NCBI GenBank assembly: GCA_903970405.1
Contig: CAJCIT010000044.1
Coordinates: 1 to 40,804, forward strand
Direction of reading: 5' to 3'
DNA length: 40,804 nucleotides
Source: Acidobacteriaceae bacterium
GTDB lineage: Bacteria; Acidobacteriota; Terriglobia; Bryobacterales; Bryobacteraceae
This document shows positions 24,284 through 32,069 of the stretch, one piece after another; positions within the stretch are counted from its first letter, which is position 1; the number at the start of each line of letters is the position of its first letter. The translations under genes were made by a program, and so were the position numbers. The notes beneath the pieces were generated by a model, which worked only from the letters and a program-made list of their open reading frames with translations, ran no database searches and was not told where the DNA came from.

Positions 24284-25056
24284 TGAACACTCTGACTCAT
24301 ACCTGGTTCATGATGGAGCGGCTGATCCGGCATCTCATCCGGCAGCCTATCTACATCGGTCTGACGCTCTTTCAGCCCCTGATCTGGCTGTTGCTTTACG
24401 GCCAGTTGTTCAAGCGCGTAGTGGAACTGCCGGGCTTCGGCGCGAATTCCTACATAACATTCCTGACACCGGGAATCGTCTGCATGTCAGCTCTGTTCTC
24501 CTCCGGATGGACAGGGATGGGCATCATTCGCGATCTGCAGACCGGCGTGATTGACCGTTTCCTGGTTTCGCCCGCCAGCCGCTTCGCCATTATCGGCGGA
24601 CGATTGGCGAATTTGGCGGTGACGATTATTGTGCAATCGACGATTCTGGTGACGCTGGGTTTTCTGTTGGGAGCGCGCTTCCCCGGTGGCCTGCTCAGCG
24701 TACTGGTGCTGATGCTGTGCGCCGTGCTGCTGGCCATGCCTTTCGGATCTTTGTCGCTGGCGATGGCACTGGCCGTGCGCAAGGAAGAATCCGTCATTGG
24801 CGCGGTGAACTTCATCCTATTGCCGCTCACATTCCTCTCTCCCGTCTTCATGTCACCCGGACTGATGCCCAGTTGGATCAACAGGGTGGCGAGCCTGAAT
24901 CCAGTGAATTGGTCCGTCAGCGCCGCGCGCGCGGCGTTAATGGGCAACACAGATTGGGCGATGATTGGGTTCCGAATTGCTTCCCTGGCGGCCTTCGGCG
25001 TCTTTGGGGCGTGGCTCGCCACCCGGTCGTTCCGGGCATATCAAAGATCGATTTAG
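24283..25056 (+). CDS. ABC-2 type permease, DrrB-like
   Basis: A 257-residue integral membrane protein with about six helices, in the normal size range of ABC-2 permeases. Recognisable are the N-terminal amphipathic part (LTHTWFMMERLIRHLIRQP), LFQPLIWLLLYGQLF and the conserved loop LTFLSPVFMSPGLMPSWINR between helices 5 and 6, followed by LNPVNWSVSAAR. This last pattern is typical of DrrB/NodJ-type exporters. It overlaps the ATPase gene by one base and completes an export pair. After its stop the strand turns AT-rich, so the operon likely ends here. Confidence 0.92.
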   Translation: MNTLTHTWFMMERLIRHLIRQPIYIGLTLFQPLIWLLLYGQLFKRVVELPGFGANSYITFLTPGIVCMSALFSSGWTGMGIIRDLQTGVIDRFLVSPASRFAIIGGRLANLAVTIIVQSTILVTLGFLLGARFPGGLLSVLVLMLCAVLLAMPFGSLSLAMALAVRKEESVIGAVNFILLPLTFLSPVFMSPGLMPSWINRVASLNPVNWSVSAARAALMGNTDWAMIGFRIASLAAFGVFGAWLATRSFRAYQRSI

Positions 25057-25116
25057 GAAATCGCGGCATCCTTGGTCACTCGGATTCCGTGTGGACTCCC
25101 CGGGAGAAGTTCCCCA

Positions 25117-25352
25117 AAATCTTGGGAATGGTACTAAATCTATAGATTAGTTAAAGTATAGTTTAACTAATGTTATGCTTTTGTACGATTTGGCTGCGGA
25201 CGGGTCGTTAGCAGAGGGAGGAATGTGGCTTGCAGGGCCGGGAAGAATGGCGGGCTCCCTCCCGAGTCCGTAACTGGAAAATGGTGCCGGAAATCTGGGG
25301 AATGACATTCGAATCATGAGATAATAAATGTATAGTTGTACTAAATAATATG
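25117..25352. promoter_or_regulatory. AT-rich leader with inverted repeat and paired motifs
   Basis: The 316-base gap 25057-25372 is markedly AT-rich against a GC-rich background. It has an inverted repeat with 10-bp arms, ATTAGTTAAA and TTTAACTAAT, around GTATAG (25146-25171), overlapped on its left by the perfect palindrome AATCTATAGATT (25137-25148). Two blocks recur 174 bases apart: AAATCT(T/G)GGGAATG at 25117 and 25291, and GTATAGTTxxACTAA at 25156 and 25330, so both keep the same internal spacing of 39 bases. TAATAT at 25346-25351, about 20 bases before the ATG of the DUF4143 gene, could be a -10 box. These features suggest paired operator sites or a decayed tandem duplication. Confidence 0.55.
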
Positions 25353-25372
25353 TACAGTGCCAAAACCGATCA

Positions 25373-26812
25373 ATGAGGGCTGCCAGCGAGGTTCTTACCA
25401 CCGTCCTGGGACAGTTCAACCCATGGTGGCGCGGGGAGACGATTACAGATCTTCCGGGTTGGCGAAGGGCTGCCTGGCGCGAGTTGCATCGTTGGGTCAC
25501 GGCCCCGCCGGCACCACGGGCAATCCTCCTCTCGGGCGCGCGTCAGATAGGAAAAACCACTCTTCTGCTGCAGTCCATCCGCGAACTGCTAGAGCACGGC
25601 GTTCCCGCCGCGAACATCTTATACGCGACGTTCGATCACCCCATCCTGAAGCTGGCGGGCATCGATGCCGTTCTTGACGCCTGGCGTCAGCGGGAGCCCC
25701 GAGTGGAGGGGCCGGAATACCTGTTCCTGGACGAAGCGCAGTTCATACGCGATTGGGGAACCTGGATCAAGCATCAGGTCGATTTCGCCCGTCACCGCCG
25801 TGTGGTCTTCACCGGCTCGGCTATGCCTTTGCTGGGTGGGGATCAGGAATCGGGCGTTGGACGATGGCACGCCATCCGCCTCACTACGCTCTCCTTCTAT
25901 GAATATCTCCAGATCAAGAGACTGGAACTTCCTCCGCTTCCGAAGCTGGATAGTCTCGCCCAATTGTTCGATCTCCCGCCTGAGGCTTTTTATAAAATTC
26001 AGGAGACGGCCAGAGGTTACGTTGCTCACTTCCACGAATTCCTGGTTCGCGGAGGGTTTCCGCAGACGGCGCAAGTGGAGAGCATCAACCAGGCGCAGAA
26101 ATTGCTGCGAGAAGACATTATCGACAAGGTTCTGAAGAGGGACATGACCGCCCTTTTCGGCGTTCGAAGAATCCTCGATCTGGAATATACCTTCTTGTAC
26201 CTCTGCATGCACGACGGGGGTCTGCTGGATATGGCGGCTCTTTGCAGCAACCTCGAGGTAAAGAGGCCGACTGCTCAGAACTTTATTGCATTGCTCGAAG
26301 CAACTCACCTGATCTACCGGCTCCAGCCGTTCGGGTATGGAAAAGAGGTGTTAAGGGGCCGGCAGAAGATCTATCTTGCTGACGCCGCCATCGCCTCCGC
26401 TGTGATGCTTCGCGGGAATTCCATCCTTGACGATCCGCAGGCGTTAGGAGTGGCGACGGAAACAGCCGTTTTCAAACATCTTTTCGCCCGCTACTACTCC
26501 CGCCAAGTTCGATTCACCTATTGGCGCGGAAAGCAGGACCACGAAGTCGATCTGGTTGCTGAAATCGACCAGCAACTGATCCCATTCGAGGTGAAATACC
26601 GGGCCGAACCCGCCAGCATCAAACAACTGCGAGGATTGCTGGAACTGTGTTCAGCGAAGAACATCGGCCGCGGATATGTCATCACGAAGTCGCTGGACGA
26701 TTTCGGAGCTTTGGCGCTGCCGGAGAACGTCAACACCAGGATCATGCGAGTCCCGGCCACGCTGCTCTGTTACTGGATGGGTCAATCGGAAGCGGACAAT
26801 TCGGCGGTCTAG
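25373..26812 (+). CDS. AAA ATPase with C-terminal DUF4143 domain
   Basis: A 479-residue ATPase. The AAA_14-type domain has Walker A SGARQIGKTT (54-63) and Walker B YLFLDEAQ (116-123), with sensor-like VVFTGSAM. The helical DUF4143 part carries ETARGYVAHFHEFLVRGGFP and an ordered C-terminal domain with YWRGKQDHEVDLV (383-395) and LIPFEVKYR. The EVD...EVK spacing matches the PD-(D/E)xK-like fold at the end of this family. Such proteins are widespread and often on mobile or variable DNA; their cellular job is unresolved. No ribosome binding site precedes the ATG. The AT-rich leader contrasts with the gene's GC-rich neighbours and hints at separate acquisition. It converges with the DUF2461 gene with a 2-base gap. 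Confidence 0.88.
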   Translation: MRAASEVLTTVLGQFNPWWRGETITDLPGWRRAAWRELHRWVTAPPAPRAILLSGARQIGKTTLLLQSIRELLEHGVPAANILYATFDHPILKLAGIDAVLDAWRQREPRVEGPEYLFLDEAQFIRDWGTWIKHQVDFARHRRVVFTGSAMPLLGGDQESGVGRWHAIRLTTLSFYEYLQIKRLELPPLPKLDSLAQLFDLPPEAFYKIQETARGYVAHFHEFLVRGGFPQTAQVESINQAQKLLREDIIDKVLKRDMTALFGVRRILDLEYTFLYLCMHDGGLLDMAALCSNLEVKRPTAQNFIALLEATHLIYRLQPFGYGKEVLRGRQKIYLADAAIASAVMLRGNSILDDPQALGVATETAVFKHLFARYYSRQVRFTYWRGKQDHEVDLVAEIDQQLIPFEVKYRAEPASIKQLRGLLELCSAKNIGRGYVITKSLDDFGALALPENVNTRIMRVPATLLCYWMGQSEADNSAV

Positions 26813-26814
26813 CG

Positions 26815-27630
26815 TTAGAAGCGCTCGTCCAGAACGTCGCGAGGCGGTTCGTAGTTCAAGGCCCAGCCGTATTCGAGCAACGGCCGGACGTGAAGAGCGA
26901 AATCCACCACCAGATCCGCCATCTTTGGCGAGTGGTACTCGGCGGGCTTGAGGATTCTTGAGACCGTGTAGGAAATCAGCTTCAGGTACGGCTCAATGGG
27001 CGTCCCGCCGTGCCGCTCATAGCCGCGCGGTAAACGCGCTAGCGGCTTTTCCTGGGACATCTCCAGTCCTTGTTTCTTGAGGTGCGCCACTACCTTGAGG
27101 AATTTTTCCGGTTCGCGATCGAGCGACGCCCGCCACGCATTCAAGAAGGGTCTCTCTGGCATCCAGAAGCCTGCGGCGAGGAAGGCCATATCGGGCGAGA
27201 CATGGATGTAGACCTCGCCGGCGCCTACCTTGCCGGCGGAGCGCTTGATTCCCGCGCCTACATGCGTGTTGAAGGGGTTCTTGTTCGGGCTGAACCGGAT
27301 GTCGCGATAGATGCGCATCACCGGGTTTTTCTCCTTGGCATAGAGCGGGAAGCCGCGCTTGCGGCAGGTGGCCGCGGCCTCCAACACCAGCGATTCCATG
27401 GGCTGGCGCACGAACTCTTCATAGATGTCTTTGCGTTCGCGAAACCACTCGCGATCCTGGTTCTCCTTGAGGTCGCGCAGAAACTGCAGGCCCTTTTTCG
27501 GGAAGCCGCCGAAGGGAGCGGGGCCGGCGGGAGGCGTAGCGGCGGCAATCTTGGGCGCAACAACCTTGGCGGCGGCTGATTTGGCCGCAGCCTTTTTCGT
27601 GGCGGTTGGTTTCTTGGTTGCGGTAGCCAT
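26815..27630 (-). CDS. DUF2461 family protein with Lys/Ala-rich N-terminal tail
   Basis: A 271-residue protein. The start at 27630 (MATATKKP) is preferred over an earlier frame opening at 27675. The first 35 residues are a low-complexity Ala/Lys/Pro tail (KKPTATKKAAAKSAAAK), like histone H1-type tails. The rest is a DUF2461 domain: FLRDLKENQDREWFRERKD, VMRIYRDIRFSPNKNPFNTH, VYIHVSPDMAFLAAGFW and the C-terminal PRGYERHGG. The family is common in bacteria and fungi with no settled function. The basic tail might bind nucleic acid, but that is inference. It is followed upstream, 49 bases away, by the symporter gene on the same strand. Confidence 0.88.
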   Translation of the reverse strand: MATATKKPTATKKAAAKSAAAKVVAPKIAAATPPAGPAPFGGFPKKGLQFLRDLKENQDREWFRERKDIYEEFVRQPMESLVLEAAATCRKRGFPLYAKEKNPVMRIYRDIRFSPNKNPFNTHVGAGIKRSAGKVGAGEVYIHVSPDMAFLAAGFWMPERPFLNAWRASLDREPEKFLKVVAHLKKQGLEMSQEKPLARLPRGYERHGGTPIEPYLKLISYTVSRILKPAEYHSPKMADLVVDFALHVRPLLEYGWALNYEPPRDVLDERF

Positions 27631-27679
27631 AGCTTGGAAATTCCGATGAACTAGTGTAGACGGCGCCGGGCGCACCTAG

Positions 27680-29155
27680 TCACGCTTCGCGACCCATGGC
27701 CCGTTGCGGCCAAACGAAGCCGGCCAGCCAGCCCACGGTAAACGTGGTACCGGAGCCGACGAGCACATACCAGGTGTAGGCAATTTGCGTACGGACGAGA
27801 AACGTCACAAGCAGCCCGGCGCACATGCCGGCGATGGCCGCCCATTCGCCCGGCTTCTTCGTCAATACGCCCAGCAAGAAGACGCCCAGTAGAGCGCCAT
27901 ACAGCACCGAAGCGATGGAAAGCCCGGCTTCGAGCACGGACCCCCAGTGCCGCGCGCTCAATCCGATGAGAAACAGCACGATGCCCCAGGCGACGGTGGC
28001 GAGGCGCGCCAGCCTCAGGTAGTAGGACTCGGGACGTTCGGTGGCCGCTTTACGCACGCCGCGGAAATCCATCACCGTCGTCGAGGCCAAGGCGTTGAGC
28101 GCCGCACTCAAGTTTGACATCGCGGCGGCGAGGATAGCCGCCATCGCGAGCCCGGTCACGCCGGGCGGCAGGTTATTCCAGAGGAATTCGGGGTAGATGC
28201 GCTCGGGGACCTTGGGCGCAGTGAGGCCGCGTTCGCGGAACTGCACAAAGAGCATGGTGCCGATGACCAGGAAGAGTGAGAACTGGAAGAAGACTACGAA
28301 CCAGCTCGCGAAGAGGGCGCGGCGGCTGTCCTTCTGACTCTTGGCGGAGAGCAGACGCTGGACCAGGAGCTGCTCAGTGCCGTGGCTCGCGGTGGTGAGG
28401 AAGCAGCCCCCGATGACGCCGGCCCAGAAGCTGTAGCTGCGCAGGAAGAAGGCGTGGGTGAACGAAAAGCGGAAGTCGAAGATCCGAAGCTTTCCGAGCG
28501 GGCCGGCCACCTCGGCCACATGATGCCAGCCGCCGGGAATCTGGCCCAGGATGACGAAGAAGCTCACTAGCGCTCCGGCAATATAGAGGAACATCTGGAC
28601 CACGTCGGTCCAGATGACGGCGGTCATGCCGCCTTCGAATGTGTAGACGAGGGTAAGACAGACGATCACTACGATGGAAGCGACTTCGCCGGTCCCGAGC
28701 ACGATAGAGATGACGATGGAAACGGCAAAGACCCGGACGCCTTCGGCCAGGGCGCGCAATAGCAGGAATGTGCCGGCGGTGAATTTACGAACGCGCAATC
28801 CGAAGCGGCGCTCCATAAGTTCATAAGCCGTGAAGAGTTCGCCCCGGAAGTATTGAGGCAGGAAGAGCCGCGAGATAACGATGCGGCCTGCCAGGTAACC
28901 CATCACCACTTGGAGAAAACCGTAGTTGCCTGCAAAGGCAAGAGCCGGGGTACCGATGACGGTGAGCGTGCTGGTCTCAGCCGAGACGATGGAAAAGCCA
29001 ATAGCCCACCAGGGGGCGTTTCGGCCTCCCAGGAAGTAGTCCTTGAGCGACTTCTGGCTCTCCTTGAAGCGGGTGCCGAACCAGGTAATGCCGATTAGAT
29101 AAGCAATGATGACGGCAAGATCGAAAGCGTGACCACCCGAGGCCAACGGCGTCAT
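27680..29155 (-). CDS. sodium:solute symporter family transporter
   Basis: A 491-residue membrane protein with about 13 hydrophobic helices. The opening (DLAVIIAYLIGITWFGTRF, then KSLKDYFLGGRNAPWWAIG) and the helix 2 motif SIVSAETSTLTVIGTPALAF are diagnostic of the SSS family. A Na-site region is seen in AAAMSNLSAALNALASTTVMD. Members use the sodium gradient to take up sugars, amino acids, vitamins or carboxylates; among relatives of this layout are sialic acid and sugar transporters. The substrate cannot be assigned. It is likely first in an operon with the DUF2461 gene. Confidence 0.92.
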   Translation of the reverse strand: MTPLASGGHAFDLAVIIAYLIGITWFGTRFKESQKSLKDYFLGGRNAPWWAIGFSIVSAETSTLTVIGTPALAFAGNYGFLQVVMGYLAGRIVISRLFLPQYFRGELFTAYELMERRFGLRVRKFTAGTFLLLRALAEGVRVFAVSIVISIVLGTGEVASIVVIVCLTLVYTFEGGMTAVIWTDVVQMFLYIAGALVSFFVILGQIPGGWHHVAEVAGPLGKLRIFDFRFSFTHAFFLRSYSFWAGVIGGCFLTTASHGTEQLLVQRLLSAKSQKDSRRALFASWFVVFFQFSLFLVIGTMLFVQFRERGLTAPKVPERIYPEFLWNNLPPGVTGLAMAAILAAAMSNLSAALNALASTTVMDFRGVRKAATERPESYYLRLARLATVAWGIVLFLIGLSARHWGSVLEAGLSIASVLYGALLGVFLLGVLTKKPGEWAAIAGMCAGLLVTFLVRTQIAYTWYVLVGSGTTFTVGWLAGFVWPQRAMGREA

Positions 29156-29190
29156 GAAGTCAGGAGGATAGCACGGGCCACAGGTTGTAA

Positions 29191-29209
29191 GCGGGTTGTA
29201 ATAACCCGC
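29191..29209. repeat. hairpin upstream of the symporter gene
   Basis: GCGGGTT-GTAAT-AACCCGC is a perfect 7-bp stem with a 5-base loop, 36 bases before the symporter start codon. It could be a regulator site or a leader hairpin in the symporter transcript. There is no T-run. Confidence 0.35.
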
Positions 29210-29291
29210 GAGGAGGTTTCACGGCGGAATACGTTTGGCCCGGTCCGAGGGAACAAGATTCCGGGATCGCACATCTAACCCGTTAGGACTG

Positions 29292-29342
29292 TTGCGGCTA
29301 AGCCGGGAATTCCGCTATACTCCGCTTTGCGCTTTTCCCGGC
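29292..29342 (+). promoter_or_regulatory. candidate promoter within a hairpin arm, upstream of TPR gene
   Basis: TTGCGG (29292) and TATACT (29316) are separated by 18 bases, a fair sigma-70 match, pointing at the TPR gene whose start lies about 210 bases on. The -10 box falls in the loop of an 8-bp inverted repeat, GCCGGGAA (29302) and TTCCCGGC (29335). The 381-base gap 29156-29536 has no gene; the rest would be a long leader without other features I can support. Confidence 0.4.
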
Positions 29343-29536
29343 GGACGGTTTCCTTTATGATTTGTGAATCGGCTCTGGCGTCCGTTTCCGCCTGTAGCCA
29401 GCCGGGTTCCGGAGCGAGGGCGCAAGAATCAAATCGCCAAGTCGCATAATGAGTGATGCCCGGTTCAGTTGATTTTCGCGTCCAGGCCGGGCAGCCAAAA
29501 TCGGTTTTAAGATTCAGTGTCCTTCGGGAGGTAGTC

Positions 29537-30862
29537 GTGCAGTTTTGTCCAGTGAGAGCCATCAAGTCCGCACTCGCGGTGAGCGCTCTCTCATTTTCAT
29601 TCGTGTCATTTTCGTACCTGACGATGAGCGCTCATCCGGCGAAGGCCCAAGATGCGGCGGCCGGGGCCAAGAATTGGAAGGACCGGGCGGAATACGACCT
29701 TTACATGTCGATTAGCCAGGCGACCGATCCGGCTAAGAGGCTTGAACTGCTGAATCAATGGCAGGACAAGTATCCGCAGACGGATTACAACAAGGAACGG
29801 CTGCAGTTCTTTGTCCCGACCGCAGCGCAGGCCGGGCAGCCAGCCAAGACCTTGGACTATGCCGGCCAGATGCTTAAAATCGATCCCAAGGACACGACTT
29901 CGCTCTACTACACGGCTCTATTTGGACCGGCCGTTTACGGGGTGAAGGCGACGCCCGATCAACTGTCGCGGGTTCACAGCGCCGCGCAAGGGCTTCTGGA
30001 TTTCGCCAATGGGGAGAAGCCGGCGACTGTGAAGGACGCCGATTGGCCCAAACAGAAGAACACGTTAGCAGCTTTGGCAGACAGTTCGCTCGGTTGGGAA
30101 GCGTCGGTGAAGAAAGACTACCCAACCGCTGAGAAGGATTACTTGGCCAGCATTCAGGCGAACCCGGAAAATGCACAGATTGCCTACACCGACGCCGGCA
30201 TTCTGTTGGCGGATAAGAAGTATCAGGATGCCCTGTTCTACTACGCACGAGCTGCCTCCTACGATGGCCCGGGCGCTCTGCCCCCGGCCACGCGCGATCA
30301 AATAAAGGCATACTTCCTGAAGATTTATGGCCAGTACACAGGTGGCCCGGATGGCGCTGACAAGGTAATGGCCATCGCGAAGGCGAATCCGACGCCGCCC
30401 GCGGATTTCCACATTGACAGCGCTCAAGATAAGGCAAATAGGGAAGCTGCTGCCCTTCAGGCAAAACTAGATAGCGATCCCGCCCTCAAACAGTGGTATC
30501 AGGTGCAGCAAAGCCTCATTGGCGATCAGGGTCAGGCCACCTTCGACTCGAACATTAAAGATGCTCAATTGCCCGGCGGCGATGTGAAATTGTTCAAGGG
30601 TACGGTGATTTCTCTCGATCCCGCCGACAAGCCAACGAAGGTAGTGGTTGGCGTATTCGACCCAGCGAAACCCGACGCAACATTGACGTTCGAATCCCCC
30701 TTGACCTCACCGGTCAAGGTGGGTGATGTGGTTGAGTTCTCGGGTGTGCCCGACTCCTATACGAAGGATCCGTTCATGATCGTGTTTAAGGATGTGGAAG
30801 GTCCGAACCTAAAGACGACGGCCCCGGCGAAACCGAAGCCGGCCCGCAGGAAAAAGTCGTAA
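29537..30862 (+). CDS. secreted TPR-containing protein, function unknown
   Basis: A 441-residue exported protein. The start is set at a GTG (29537) behind GGGAGG, which gives a Sec signal (VRAIKSALAVSALSFSFVSF, cleavage near HPAKA). The frame also runs open further upstream. TPR-like helix pairs follow: RLELLNQWQDKYPQTDYNKE, AKTLDYAGQMLKIDPKDTTS, EKDYLASIQANPENAQIAYT and KKYQDALFYYARAASY. The C-terminal third is different: a small beta domain with VKLFKGTVISLDPADKP and PVKVGDVVEFSGVPDSY, then a basic tail PKPARRKKS. The fusion of TPRs with a beta-barrel-like domain is characteristic of many acidobacterial proteins without known function. It is likely periplasmic. A terminator follows, so it is probably a single-gene transcript. 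Confidence 0.8.
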   Translation: MQFCPVRAIKSALAVSALSFSFVSFSYLTMSAHPAKAQDAAAGAKNWKDRAEYDLYMSISQATDPAKRLELLNQWQDKYPQTDYNKERLQFFVPTAAQAGQPAKTLDYAGQMLKIDPKDTTSLYYTALFGPAVYGVKATPDQLSRVHSAAQGLLDFANGEKPATVKDADWPKQKNTLAALADSSLGWEASVKKDYPTAEKDYLASIQANPENAQIAYTDAGILLADKKYQDALFYYARAASYDGPGALPPATRDQIKAYFLKIYGQYTGGPDGADKVMAIAKANPTPPADFHIDSAQDKANREAAALQAKLDSDPALKQWYQVQQSLIGDQGQATFDSNIKDAQLPGGDVKLFKGTVISLDPADKPTKVVVGVFDPAKPDATLTFESPLTSPVKVGDVVEFSGVPDSYTKDPFMIVFKDVEGPNLKTTAPAKPKPARRKKS

Positions 30863-30879
30863 GCCAAGTTGCTCCAACG

Positions 30880-30908
30880 AAAGGCCCCGCCCGGGCTTTT
30901 CCATTTTT
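30880..30908 (+). terminator. intrinsic terminator after the TPR gene
   Basis: AAGGCCC-CGCCC-GGGCTTT makes a 7-bp stem with one G-U pair, followed by TCCATTTTTC. It begins 19 bases after the TPR stop codon and just before the next start, so it separates the two transcription units. Confidence 0.65.
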
Positions 30909-30915
30909 CAACCAG

Positions 30916-32061
30916 TTGACGAGAAGCTTGACGCTGTCCGATTACGAGATTCGCGACACAACCGATATCCAAACCCCCGCGCTGGTCACTTATCCGGCGT
31001 TCGTCGAGGCAAATATCGAGGCGATGCTGGCGGCCATTGGCGGGCCTCATCCGGCCGGCCGCTGGCGGCCGCATCTCAAGACCTCGAAGAGCAAACAAGT
31101 GATGGAACGCCTTCTGAACCGTGGCGTCCGGCAGTTCAAATGTGCGACCACTCGAGAGCTGCAGGCCGCCTGCGAAGCCTGTGCATCGGACGTCCTGTTG
31201 GCTTATCCGGTGACCGGCGCCAATGCGCGGCGGGTGGAGGCGCTCGCCCGCCAGTTCCGGGGTGTCCAGATTTCAATGTTGGTGGAGGACGCGGAATCCA
31301 TCCGCCGCTGGCAGGGGAAGCCGGTGGGCCTGTTCCTCGACGTGAATCCGGGCATGGACCGCACCGGCATCAGCGAGGCTCACGTTGAAGAGATTGTGGC
31401 CCTGGCGGGCGCGTGTGCGGTGCAGTTCCGCGGCATCCACTATTACGACGGCCACCACTCGCAAGTCAACTACGCTGAGCGTGAGCCGGCCGCGCACGCT
31501 GGATACCGAACACTGATCACGCTCACCGAGGCATTGCGGACCGCCGGGCGCCCACCGGCCGAGGTGATTACCTCCGGGACGCCGGCATTCCCCTGCGCTT
31601 TGAGCTTCGATGGCTTCTCCCGCGCCCCCTTCGTTCATCGTGTCTCCCCAGGAACCACGGTCTATAACGACATGGTCAGCCTGCGCCAATTGGAAGGCAT
31701 GCCCGGTCTGCGTCCCGCGGCCTTGGTCATGGCGTCGGTGGTGAGTCATCCTACTCCTACGCGCTTCACCTGCGACGCGGGCCACAAAGCCGTTTCGGCC
31801 GACGCCGGGGTTCCAACCTGCGCGATTCTCGGGCATCCGGACTGGCAGCCCCTGAAACCGAGCGAAGAGCACTTGCCTGTGGATGTTCCCGAGGGTTCAG
31901 CCCTCCCGCCGCTGGGGACCATCCTATACTTACTACCGCGGCACATTTGCCCGACCGTTAATCTGTTCGACGCCGCTCTTGCCGCGGATACTGGTAGGAT
32001 TGTGGGCTCATGGCGGGTGGATGCCCGGGGCCACGACGGTCCTTTTGTGCCGGCCGCCTAG
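30916..32061 (+). CDS. D-serine dehydratase / D-threonine aldolase-like PLP enzyme
   Basis: A 381-residue fold-type III (alanine-racemase-like) PLP enzyme. The start is probably a TTG; 30916 is used, and 30928 is about as likely. The PLP lysine is Lys55 in RPHLKTSKS. The barrel continues with LFLDVNPGMDRTGI, FRGIHYYDGHHSQV, and the phosphate-binding GTPAF and SPGTTVYND. Near the C-terminus are CDAGHKAVSADAG, SEEHL and PRHICPTVNL. In eukaryotic D-serine dehydratase and relatives, the His and Cys of this last motif (His343, Cys345 here) bind a zinc ion needed for activity. The reaction may be D-amino-acid dehydration or retro-aldol cleavage. The next gene, 8 bases on, encodes a COG0523 GTPase that may load the metal. 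A terminator lies just upstream. Confidence 0.87.
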   Translation: MTRSLTLSDYEIRDTTDIQTPALVTYPAFVEANIEAMLAAIGGPHPAGRWRPHLKTSKSKQVMERLLNRGVRQFKCATTRELQAACEACASDVLLAYPVTGANARRVEALARQFRGVQISMLVEDAESIRRWQGKPVGLFLDVNPGMDRTGISEAHVEEIVALAGACAVQFRGIHYYDGHHSQVNYAEREPAAHAGYRTLITLTEALRTAGRPPAEVITSGTPAFPCALSFDGFSRAPFVHRVSPGTTVYNDMVSLRQLEGMPGLRPAALVMASVVSHPTPTRFTCDAGHKAVSADAGVPTCAILGHPDWQPLKPSEEHLPVDVPEGSALPPLGTILYLLPRHICPTVNLFDAALAADTGRIVGSWRVDARGHDGPFVPAA

Positions 32062-32069
32062 GTGTTGCG

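Noticed and set aside
25147-25500. 117-codon minus-strand frame over the AT-rich leader
   Set aside because: It overlaps the start of the DUF4143 gene, and its low-complexity translation has no domain; the DNA is better explained as regulatory sequence.
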